A stretch of DNA of 5,267 nt from SLJK01 sp964567295 (GCA_964567295.1 CAZMLU010000088.1:1-5267); one strand, 5' to 3'; positions 1-4,670 are shown, counted from the first letter of the stretch. The notes: generated from the sequence alone by a model not told the origin. Made by a program: numbers and translations.

Positions 1-7
1 AAAATCG

Positions 8-39
8 TGGTGGACCCGAGGGGAGTTGAACCCCTGGCC
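8..39 (-). ncRNA. 3' end of a tmRNA (ssrA) or tRNA gene, partial; probable attachment-site copy
   Basis: Read on the minus strand, this holds a five-pair T stem (AGGGG/CCCCT) around the seven-base loop TTCAACT, then a seven-base acceptor strand CGGGTCC, an A discriminator and CCA. That is the complete 3' portion of a tRNA-like molecule. To the right, where the 5' portion should lie, no D arm, anticodon arm or matching 5' acceptor strand is seen within a tRNA length, and no tmRNA start is seen within about 400 bases. Integrating elements commonly duplicate the 3' end of a tRNA or tmRNA gene, so I read this as the distal att copy, with the element to the right. The GGCC-T stem-TTCAACT-CCACCA arrangement and T at position 70 resemble tmRNA, but a tRNA cannot be excluded. 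Confidence 0.55.
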
Positions 40-100
40 TCTAGAGTGCGATTCTGGATAGAAGTATTTTAAATTGTCCGCCCTGTACCGTGTAGTATCA

Positions 101-120
101 AAAAAGCCCTAAATATGGGC
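101..120 (-). terminator. Short hairpin terminator, minus strand
   Basis: On the minus strand GCCC, a seven-base loop and GGGC are followed directly by TTTTTT. The stem has only four pairs, all G-C, so this is a weak intrinsic terminator. It would stop leftward transcription before it reaches the tRNA-like fragment. No leftward gene was recognised upstream. Confidence 0.4.
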
Positions 121-190
121 ACTTACAAAATACCTGGGCAGGAGAAGTGTTCATATTATGTTAACTAATTCGCCCTTTATCAGAAATTTG

Positions 191-221
191 GGCGACAACT
201 CGGCGACAACTCGGCGACAAT
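191..221. repeat. Tandem 11-base repeat, about 2.8 copies
   Basis: The unit GGCGACAACTC occurs at 191-201 and 202-212, and nine bases of it (with a final T change) at 213-221. The 11-base period is close to one helical turn, so a protein could bind repeated sites on one face of the DNA. It lies about 150 bases from the tRNA-like fragment, where integrase arm sites or accessory sites would be expected. That role is inference; the repeats could also be a fossil of coding sequence. Confidence 0.6.
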
Positions 222-361
222 GCCAGGCCCCATTTTCAGTCCAATAAAGCGATATTTTCCTTACCATGATGGAGCTATAATTCTCATAAATGATCGATAT
301 AAAAATTATCACTTAACCAACCATGGACATTTTGGCATTTTACATCTAAACCCCGATAAAA

Positions 362-381
362 TGGGCATAAATAAATGCCCA
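362..381. repeat. Perfect hairpin, 7-base stem
   Basis: TGGGCAT at 362-368 pairs with ATGCCCA at 375-381 around a six-base A-rich loop. No T tract follows on either strand, so it is not a clear terminator. The surrounding stretch 50-650 contains no reading frame that I recognise as a gene, only repeats and hairpins. Confidence 0.5.
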
Positions 382-416
382 ACAGCCTTGAACATTTATG
401 AGCATTTTTTGATTAG

Positions 417-525
417 CTATTGTATAACTCTGGCAGACTAACATGGCTATTAAACAATTCTTCATTGAGTCCCTTAACTTCTGTAACCGTCGTAACCGCC
501 TAATAAAGAATTGCCAGAGTAATAG
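417..525. repeat. Imperfect inverted repeat about 109 bases across
   Basis: ACTCTGGCA at 427-435 is the exact reverse complement of TGCCAGAGT at 512-520, and CAATTCTT at 455-462 is the exact reverse complement of AAGAATTG at 506-513. The right arm is thus continuous (506-520), while the matching left arm is split by about 19 bases. Outside these, CTATT at 417-421 matches AATAG at 521-525 after a five-base gap. The interior carries GTAACCG twice, at 483-489 and 492-498. This could be a small non-autonomous element or a structured extragenic palindrome. No gene is visible in it. Confidence 0.45.
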
Positions 526-659
526 ATTGATTTGGGGGAGGGAGTGCGAGGGCGGCGGCTTATCACTACAACTATCATGAGTATTTAGCAGCTCCTGAAA
601 TATGAGCTATATATGACTGTACAGGCATTGCAAAACTGACCAGAACTAATAATATATCC

Positions 660-833
660 ATGAACCCTATGCCCATATTACTCCTTGGAATTGGCCTATT
701 GAACATTACTGACTACCATTTCACCCTACAAGCCCTCTCCTTGGTGGCCCGTGAAGCCAACCCCATTATGAACGCTATAGTCCATACACCGCTCTTCCCA
801 GTGACAAAGCTATTACTAGCCAAGTGCTCCTGA
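660..833 (+). CDS. Short DUF5658-like membrane protein, probably truncated
   Basis: This 57-residue frame has a hydrophobic N-terminal segment (residues 5-16), then N15-x2-D18, a T22 and the block E32-A-N-P-I-M. As I recall, the spacing Asn-x2-Asp, Thr, then E-A-N-P is the signature of DUF5658, a family of small membrane proteins of unknown function that usually have about three membrane segments and around 100 residues. Here the protein stops soon after the second hydrophobic stretch begins (residues 45-54), so the third segment is missing. The frame is open upstream to 606, but neither ATG 660 nor the upstream part has a convincing ribosome binding site. It is therefore either a remnant or a poorly expressed gene. 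It sits in the boundary region and precedes the terminator at 904-946. Confidence 0.45.
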   Translation: MNPMPILLLGIGLLNITDYHFTLQALSLVAREANPIMNAIVHTPLFPVTKLLLAKCS

Positions 834-903
834 TATCGATAAAATAACTTTTACTTTTAAAGACGGCTTAGAATTAAATTGGAAAATATAAGGAAACGAA
901 GAT

Positions 904-946
904 ACCCGCAGGGCTGACTTGTACTGGCCCTGTGGGTGGTTTTTTT
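904..946 (+). terminator. Strong intrinsic terminator
   Basis: ACCCGCAGGGC (904-914) pairs with GCCCTGTGGGT (927-937) as an 11-pair stem with one G-T wobble and a 12-base loop. GG and then seven T residues (940-946) follow. It insulates the padR promoter 17 bases downstream from rightward transcription out of the boundary region. The bases between 834 and 903 show nothing else recognisable. Confidence 0.85.
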
Positions 947-962
947 ATTACGAGATAAAAAA

Positions 963-991
963 TTGACAAATAAGAGCATTAAATTTATACT
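963..991 (+). promoter_or_regulatory. Sigma-A promoter of the padR operon
   Basis: TTGACA (963-968) and TATACT (986-991) are separated by exactly 17 bases, giving a perfect -35 box and a 5 of 6 match at -10. Transcription should start near 998, about 53 bases before the chosen padR start. Confidence 0.85.
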
Positions 992-1025
992 ATATTCATA
1001 AATACTATATGTTTAAGGAATATAG
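987..1025. promoter_or_regulatory. Candidate PadR operator overlapping -10 and start site
   Basis: CTATATTC (990-997) and GAATATAG (1018-1025) form a perfect 8-base inverted repeat around a 20-base spacer. Inside the same stretch ATACTATAT occurs twice as a direct repeat (987-995 and 1002-1010), 15 bases apart. PadR proteins are dimeric winged-helix repressors that usually bind their own promoters, and this position would block RNA polymerase. Which of the two symmetries is bound cannot be read from sequence. Confidence 0.5.
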
Positions 1026-1050
1026 ATTAGTTTGCGACGGGGGTATAAAC

Positions 1051-1440
1051 ATGACTGAAAACCATTCTTTGTTTTGTGGTAGTAGACATCATAAAATGGA
1101 AAGATTTATGGAAGTATGTTTGCTTTTACTACTATCCGAAGAAAAGGGGCATGGGTATGGACTCATTGAAAAACTTACCTATTTCGGTTTTACAGAGGAG
1201 CAATTAAATGTCGGCACACTTTATAAAACCCTCAGAAAGATGGAAAAGGAAGGAGCTGTAGAATCAGCCTGGGAAAAGGGAGGTCAGGGGCCCAAAAAGA
1301 GAGTTTATAATATTACTGATAATGGGGAGAAAGAACTGGGGAAGATGGTGCAAATCTTAAAAGATAGGAAGGCGCGTATTGAAAAATTAATAAGCAGGTA
1401 TGAGTTATTCAAAGTAAAGGATGCGAATAATATGCCCTAA
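1051..1440 (+). CDS. PadR-family transcriptional regulator
   Basis: The 129-residue product has the PadR winged-helix pattern: H34-G-Y-G-L-I-E in the first helix region, G55-T-L-Y-K-T-L in the recognition helix, a basic K-K-R wing near 82-84, then Y-N-I-T-D-N-G-E-K-E-L (86-96) and a short C-terminal dimerisation helix. The size fits the short PadR class. I chose ATG 1051 because GGGGG at 1039-1043 lies seven bases before it; an in-frame ATG at 1009 is almost at the predicted transcription start and has no ribosome binding site. The N-terminus carries C9, H13 and H14 and there is C23, which might sense a ligand or metal, though that is speculation. It leads the operon with the cupin and permease genes, and probably represses its own promoter. 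The family is certain; the inducer is unknown. Confidence 0.92.
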   Translation: MTENHSLFCGSRHHKMERFMEVCLLLLLSEEKGHGYGLIEKLTYFGFTEEQLNVGTLYKTLRKMEKEGAVESAWEKGGQGPKKRVYNITDNGEKELGKMVQILKDRKARIEKLISRYELFKVKDANNMP

Positions 1441-1487
1441 AGATACCATTAACTATGGAAAATTAAAAAAACAGGGGGAGAATCTAA

Positions 1488-1796
1488 ATGAAAATTTTTG
1501 ACTTAATGAGTATGGAAGCAGAAGGCTATGAAAACCGCAATGTGAATGTGTTTTTTCAAAATGACCTATTTAAAACACGTGTAATTGTCCTCGAAGCAGG
1601 CGGCAAAATTCCGGAATGTCAGATGGATTCTTTCGTCATGTTTTATGTTGTAAAAGGAGAAGTATTGTTAAGAAAAAACCACGAATCCTCTGTTCTCAAA
1701 GAAAACCAGGTATTTATTACAGAGCCGGCGTTACTGTCAATGGAAACAACCTCAGGGGCGAGGCTCTTGGGTATCCAGATAAAGACAAGAGAATAG
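1488..1796 (+). CDS. Small cupin-domain protein without the usual metal-binding histidines
   Basis: A single-domain cupin of 102 residues. The first cupin motif corresponds to G38-G-K-I-P-E-C at 38-44 through F-Y-V-V-K-G-E (52-58), and the second to the stretch E72-N-Q-V-F-I-T-E-P (72-80) up to the C-terminal strand L93-L-G-I-Q-I. Canonical metal cupins carry H-x-H and a later H in these motifs; here there is no His pair, so a classical dioxygenase-type metal centre is unlikely. Only C44 and nearby acidic residues remain as possible ligands, which suggests a binding or sensing role. GGGGGAG at 1474-1480 is a good ribosome binding site seven bases before ATG 1488. It lies 47 bases after padR and is followed 13 bases on by the permease, so it should share their transcript. 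The substrate is unknown. Confidence 0.85.
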   Translation: MKIFDLMSMEAEGYENRNVNVFFQNDLFKTRVIVLEAGGKIPECQMDSFVMFYVVKGEVLLRKNHESSVLKENQVFITEPALLSMETTSGARLLGIQIKTRE

Positions 1797-1809
1797 GATG
1801 GTGATTTGA

Positions 1810-2290
1810 TTGGCTACCATCATAACTATTTATGGCTTTTTAGTCATATGCCTTGGACTATCATTTTGGAAAAGCAAGCAAAAAACACTGCAGGCTTTTC
1901 GCATTGCGGGGAAGGCACTTTTTTAAGATGGCTCCAAACCTTTTGACGATTTTGGGGATAGTTGGGTTAATACTTGGAATTTTAACCCCAGAGACAATTA
2001 CTAGACTTGTCGGAGCAGAAGCGGGGCCGATAGCCACAGCTACAGCAGCAGTGCTGGGATCAATCACCCTGATTCCATCTTTGATAGCTTTCCCTCTGGC
2101 TGGCTCCCTTTTACGTTCCGGTGCTACAGTCATGACAGTTTCCGTATTTATTACAACTCTGGTGATGGTTGGCATTGTAACTGCACCAATGGAAATAAAG
2201 GCCCTCGGGAAAAAATTTACCTTGCTTCGTAACGGGCTGGGATTTTTAGCTGCACTGCTGATTGCGGGAATTATGGGAGTGATTTTATAA
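1810..2290 (+). pseudogene. DUF318/ArsP-type half-permease 1, +1 frameshift in a T6 run
   Basis: A TTG start at 1810 follows the ribosome binding site AGGATGGTGA (1795-1804) and gives 38 residues that stop at TAA 1924-1926. Skipping one T restores a continuous product of about 159 residues through to TAA 2288-2290. The rejoined protein has an N-terminal membrane segment (about 3-20), a basic cytoplasmic loop (K21-S-K-Q-K), then hydrophobic segments and the family-like stretch G-S-I-T-L-I-P-x3-A-F-P-L-A followed by M-V-G-I-V-x2-P-x-E-I. From memory, such proteins of about 160 residues occur in pairs, each resembling half of the DUF318/ArsP permease (PF03773). The extra base lies in TTTTTT at 1919-1924. 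It may be decay, sequence error, or recoding at a stop preceded by a slippery TTT codon. The next frame starts in an ATAATG overlap, showing coupled translation. Confidence 0.8.
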
Positions 2291-2621
2291 TGGAAATGGT
2301 CAAAAAATTTAAAACCCCAATTCTTATAGGTTTCATCTTTGTTGCCCTGGCTGTATGGCTGCCTCCTTATTGAAGAAAGGTGCACGAATTTCCAATATGA
2401 TCATTTTTTTGGGCGCATGGGCAGCATTAAAGATTCCACTGTTGTTGGTTGAAGCTAAGTTTTTAGGGATATCTTTTACTTCTCTCCGCTTCATATTAAC
2501 CCTTGCAGCGATTACCTTGATTGGTATGTTCATAGAGTATTTACTTCGATTATATCCCAATAAGGTGTGGTTGGAAAATATCGATGTTGAACACCAACCA
2601 CCTATGAAGGTAAAAATGTAG
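2290..2621 (+). pseudogene. DUF318/ArsP-type half-permease 2, internally deleted and frameshifted
   Basis: ATG 2290 overlaps the stop of the preceding permease (TAATG). Its frame gives a basic start (M-E-M-V-K-K-F-K) and one membrane helix, then ends at TGA 2371-2373. A second frame, open from about 2355 to TAG 2621, continues with A-A-S-L-L-K-K-G-A, a segment rich in F-L-G-A-W, then K-I-P and a last membrane helix. In relatives that I remember, this half-permease has about 160 residues, with an A-F-P-V-A-A-x-L-L-K-K-G motif in the second half. Only the tail of that motif is here, so roughly 50 residues between the first helix and residue A-A-S are missing. The join lies near 2345-2357 and is out of frame. 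No homopolymer explains this, so it looks like a genuine deletion and the gene is probably dead. Confidence 0.75.
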
Positions 2622-2706
2622 GCCATAAATGGTTATACCAAAGTAGTTTTTAAGATGCAGGACAAATCGAAGAAATGGTTGGATTTTTTGATTTAAAAAA
2701 ATGCAA

Positions 2707-2727
2707 AGGGGGGAGGTGAGACACGTG
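2707..2727 (+). promoter_or_regulatory. Very strong ribosome binding site and GTG with no intact gene behind it
   Basis: AGGGGGGAGGTGAG (2707-2720) is followed after six bases by GTG 2725. The first 16 codons or so read as a plausible hydrophobic protein start (G-K-Y-I-Q-I-I-F, then I-L-L-N-V-L), but the frame then runs antisense through the SufB/D-like gene and ends at 2928. I take it as the head of a lost plus-strand gene. Confidence 0.4.
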
Positions 2728-2738
2728 GGCAAATACAT

Positions 2739-3179
2739 TCAAATTATTTTTTCCGACATATTACTAAATGTTTTAGAAAGAATTTCCTCCAATATTTCCG
2801 GTAATCCTTTGATTCCTGTATGCATAAATCCCTGCAGGATTGCACTGACTGCTTCGTCCTGCTTAAATCCCCTGGCCATTAGATACTCGACTACCTCTTC
2901 ATCCACCGGTCCAACGGCCGCTTCGTGAGTCAAATCAGCTTCAGGGGCTCCGACAACTAATAATTCAGGAATGGCATCCATGGTAGCTTCCTTGGAAAGC
3001 AGCATGCCCCGGCATTCCAGGTGGGCCCGTGCTTTGTTATTATAAGCCTTTAAGCAGCCCCTCATCGTTATATTGGACTGTTCAGTTCCTAAAGCCCGGC
3101 TTATAGAGTCACCCGTGGTTTCACTGCCTTTTAGCTCGATCAGCGAACCCAGATCCAATATTGCTTCATTTAAGCTCAA
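2739..3179 (-). CDS. SufB/SufD-like protein, N-terminally short
   Basis: The 146-residue product resembles the C-terminal half of SufB/SufD scaffold proteins for iron-sulphur cluster assembly. It shows D9-L-G-S-L-I-E-L-K-G, then A45-Y-N-N-K-A-R-A-H-L-E-C-R-G, a P71-E-L block, and T83-H-E-A-A-V-G-P-V-D-E-E followed by Y-L-M-A-R-G-F and I-L-Q-G-F. These are the beta-helix end and helical tail of the family, where a His in the T-H-E-A stretch is conserved. Short SufB/D-like proteins I know of are about twice this length, so the N-terminal part is missing. The TTG start at 3179 sits directly after GAGGAG with no spacer and is uncertain; the frame closes 12 bases upstream. It overlaps the ArsR stop by 14 bases, so it is translated, if at all, with that gene. 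Without the ATPase SufC nearby, a canonical Suf role is doubtful. Confidence 0.75.
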   Translation of the reverse strand: MSLNEAILDLGSLIELKGSETTGDSISRALGTEQSNITMRGCLKAYNNKARAHLECRGMLLSKEATMDAIPELLVVGAPEADLTHEAAVGPVDEEVVEYLMARGFKQDEAVSAILQGFMHTGIKGLPEILEEILSKTFSNMSEKII

Positions 3180-3537
3180 CTCCTCTTCTATTTATTACTC
3201 TCGAGCAAAAAATGCCTTCAGTTGCCTTGACTGTTAAGCTGTTCATATCTTGATTTAATTGCAGATAATAATTCCTTTTATTATTAATAGCCTGCATTAT
3301 TTCGCTTTGAACTTCATCATCAAAATTTGCATAATAAAACACCCATTGACCCTGTCGATCATCCCTGACAAAGCCCGCTTCACGCATCCTGGCAAGGTGC
3401 CGGGAAACCTTTGGCTGTGAAATTTCGAGCACTTCGCATATTTCACATACACAAAGCTCTTGCTCCATTAATAATAAAAGCATTCGTAATCTGGTTTCAT
3501 CAGAAATTACCTTTAAGAAACTGATCAACCTGTCCAT
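3166..3537 (-). CDS. arsR: ArsR-family metal(loid)-responsive repressor with C-x-C-x2-C site
   Basis: A 123-residue winged-helix repressor. It opens with the dimerisation helix and S12-D-E-T-R-L-R-M-L (12-20), then E27-L-C-V-C-E-I-C (27-34), giving C29, C31 and C34. This C-x-C-x2-C spacing matches the arsenite/antimonite site of E. coli ArsR (C32, C34, C37) in the third helix. S40-Q-P-K-V-S-R-H-L-A (40-49) is the recognition helix and R61-Q-G-Q-W-V-F-Y-Y (61-69) the wing. An extra C-terminal Cys lies in F-C-S-R. ATG 3537 is six bases after AGGA. It begins two bases after the stop of the DGC gene and overlaps the SufB/D-like gene, so all three form one operon. It probably represses the promoter at 3953-3981 through the palindrome at 3931-3948, with release by trivalent arsenic or a similar thiophile. 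Confidence 0.93.
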   Translation of the reverse strand: MDRLISFLKVISDETRLRMLLLLMEQELCVCEICEVLEISQPKVSRHLARMREAGFVRDDRQGQWVFYYANFDDEVQSEIMQAINNKRNYYLQLNQDMNSLTVKATEGIFCSRVINRRGVELK

Positions 3538-3538
3538 A

Positions 3539-3911
3539 TTAATTCCTTTCTTTATCTGATAATCGGGCTATAGTTTCCCCCATTTTTTCTTCAATTAGTT
3601 CCATATTGGTTTCATCGCTAAAATCTTTATTTTTCTTAATATCAAAGTCCTCGGTAATGGTAAACTCTTCATATTTCATAATGCCGGCTGACTCCAATGC
3701 TTTAGATGAGCAATTAACCGGGCAGCTGTTTAAAGAAAGCAATGTGTTTGTCATTAGCTGTCGCCATTTTTATAATGTGTTCAATACCAAGCGGTAAACC
3801 CAGGGGGCAAACCATGTTTACAGTTTCGTTATCCACAAAGCGCAGCGCCACTTTATTAGTCATCATACCAACGTTACACGCACCCTGAAAGGGCAAAATT
3901 CCAATCTTCAC
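3539..3911 (-). pseudogene. DGC-domain putative zinc-binding protein, frameshifted
   Basis: GTG 3911, six bases after GAAGG, starts a frame with I5-L-P-F-Q-G-A-C12-N-V-G, then N32-M-V-C35-P-L-G, ending at TAA 3714-3716. The other half of the domain lies one frame over: L-N-S-C-P-V-N-C-S, K-A-L-E-S-A-G-I, and an acidic lysine-rich tail to TAA 3539-3541. Joined by removing one base from TTTCTTT (3738-3732 read leftward), the product has about 123 residues, the expected size of the DGC family (PF08859), with its four conserved cysteines. The name-giving D-G-C is N-S-C here. The family is described as putative zinc-binding and often sits in metal or sulphur gene clusters; its reaction is unknown. 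It is the first gene of the operon with arsR. One-base insertion in a T-rich run could be sequence error as easily as decay. Confidence 0.8.
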
Positions 3912-3930
3912 TATCCTTCCTTCTTTAAAT

Positions 3931-3948
3931 ATATGCTTATCCGCATAT
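3931..3948. promoter_or_regulatory. Perfect palindrome, probable ArsR operator
   Basis: ATATGC (3931-3936), six bases, GCATAT (3943-3948). ArsR/SmtB repressors bind AT-rich inverted repeats of this sort. It covers the predicted start site (about 3946) of the leftward promoter and ends 20 bases before the first start codon, ideal for repression. Confidence 0.75.
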
Positions 3949-3952
3949 CCAT

Positions 3953-3981
3953 ATTTTAATTCATGCAGTATATCTTGTCAA
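3953..3981 (-). promoter_or_regulatory. Sigma-A promoter of the DGC-arsR operon
   Basis: On the minus strand TTGACA (3981-3976) is followed after 17 bases by TAAAAT (3958-3953), a perfect -35 and a 5 of 6 match at -10. The transcript would begin near 3946, inside the palindrome described at 3931-3948. Confidence 0.8.
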
Positions 3982-3995
3982 CCCCTGGAAGATTG

Positions 3996-4079
3996 AAAAA
4001 CCGCTGGGCAAATAAAATAGCAGATGCTACAAAATGTGGGTTTTAAGGACATTAAATTGGTGCTGACCTTGCGGTTTTT
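3996..4079. repeat. Inverted repeat closing an 84-base structured segment
   Basis: AAAAACCGC (3996-4004) pairs perfectly with GCGGTTTTT (4071-4079), with a T-rich run continuing to 4085. Inside, TAGCA (4018-4022) and TGCTA (4025-4029) form a small hairpin. The segment lies between the two divergent promoters in a stretch (3982-4156) without a recognisable gene. It might be an untranslated RNA ending in a terminator, or simply a cruciform spacer; I matched it to no known riboswitch. Confidence 0.4.
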
Positions 4080-4156
4080 TGTTTTAAAAGTCTTAATACC
4101 AAGACAGAAAGCAATCCTTGTCCTTAGGATCGGATACCATCTTTCTAATTTTACTA

Positions 4157-4185
4157 TTTACACATATAGTCATATAACATATACT
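4157..4185 (+). promoter_or_regulatory. Sigma-A promoter of the second arsR operon
   Basis: TTTACA (4157-4162) and TATACT (4180-4185) are 17 bases apart. The spacer and -10 contain repeated ATATA words (for example AGTCATAT and ATATACT as an imperfect palindrome), which could be an ArsR-type operator. Transcription from here would leave an untranslated leader of about 130 bases before arsR. Confidence 0.6.
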
Positions 4186-4324
4186 GCAATTAGTAGAATT
4201 CCCTTTGTTTTTCTAAAAAAGAGGTGCTGATATAAAGAACAGGATGAAGGCAAGCAAATTTAATTATGTGTACGGTTATAGTAGAGGGAAAATATTAAAA
4301 CATGATTGACGAGGGGTGAACCAA

Positions 4325-4639
4325 ATGTCCAAGAACACCGTCAACGAGCTCCAGGCTGATTATTTCAAAGCTATGGGGCATCCTACACGCTTGCAGATTA
4401 TTGAGCTTTTACACGAAGAGGCGAAATGTGTCTGCGAGATTGTTCCAGCCCTGGGAACAGACCAGCCCAATGTTTCCAGGCACCTTGCCCTTTTAACGAA
4501 AGAGGGAATATTATCCCGCCGCAAGGAGGGGTTGAAGGTTTATTACCGGGTTAATGATTTTCGCTTGTATCAATTACTTGATTTAAGCAAAGAAATGCTC
4601 AAAATGCACTGGGAGAGCAGGAGTAAAATTCTTGCTTAA
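4325..4639 (+). CDS. ArsR-family repressor with a two-cysteine C-x-C site
   Basis: A 104-residue ArsR protein: A16-M-G-H-P-T-R-L-Q-I-I (16-26), then C35-V-C-E-I-V (35-40), the recognition helix D46-Q-P-N-V-S-R-H-L-A (46-55), and the wing R60-K-E-G-L-K-V-Y-Y (about 60-69). C35 and C37 match the first two ligands of the ArsR arsenic site, but the third position is V40, so it differs from the other ArsR in this window and may sense a different metal(loid) or form. I chose ATG 4325, six to eight bases after GAGGGG (4311-4316); an in-frame GTG at 4316 would overlap that binding site. It leads the operon with the thioredoxin-like protein and ArsP-type permease and should regulate them. The family is certain and the inducer is not. 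Confidence 0.92.
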   Translation: MSKNTVNELQADYFKAMGHPTRLQIIELLHEEAKCVCEIVPALGTDQPNVSRHLALLTKEGILSRRKEGLKVYYRVNDFRLYQLLDLSKEMLKMHWESRSKILA

Positions 4640-4661
4640 ATAAGCTGCTCGGTATAAAGAG

Positions 4662-4670
4662 ATACTATAT
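4662..4670. promoter_or_regulatory. Third copy of the ATACTATAT word, upstream of the thioredoxin gene
   Basis: ATACTATAT here is identical to the two copies in the padR promoter (987-995 and 1002-1010), and ATTTATAAAGAAT after it resembles GTTTAAGGAAT after the second padR copy. It lies in the 69-base gap between arsR and the thioredoxin-like gene. A shared operator is possible, but AT-rich words recur by chance. Confidence 0.3.

Noticed and set aside
191..221. Repeat cluster as a CRISPR array
   Set aside because: Units are 11 bases and directly abutting, with no spacers.
159..248. Short plus-strand frame across the 11-base repeats that resembles an integrase C-terminal tail
   Set aside because: Only about 29 codons, and no catalytic residues or upstream integrase body fit before the tRNA-like fragment.
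220..441. Plus-strand frame of 73 codons starting in the tandem repeat
   Set aside because: No ribosome binding site, no recognisable motif, and it covers hairpin-rich boundary DNA; likely chance.
1861..2385. Long antisense frame opposite half-permease 1
   Set aside because: The plus strand carries clear family motifs and ribosome binding sites; the antisense product has none and is a shadow.
2686..2700. T-run and A-run around 2683-2700 as a terminator
   Set aside because: The pairing is only A-T with no G-C stem, so no stable terminator hairpin forms.
2333..2738. Antisense frames opposite half-permease 2 and the following gap
   Set aside because: No motifs or initiation signals; a by-product of plus-strand codon use.
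4024..4230. Plus-strand frame of 68 codons between the divergent operons
   Set aside because: It runs through the structured repeat and the arsR promoter, and has no ribosome binding site or family likeness.
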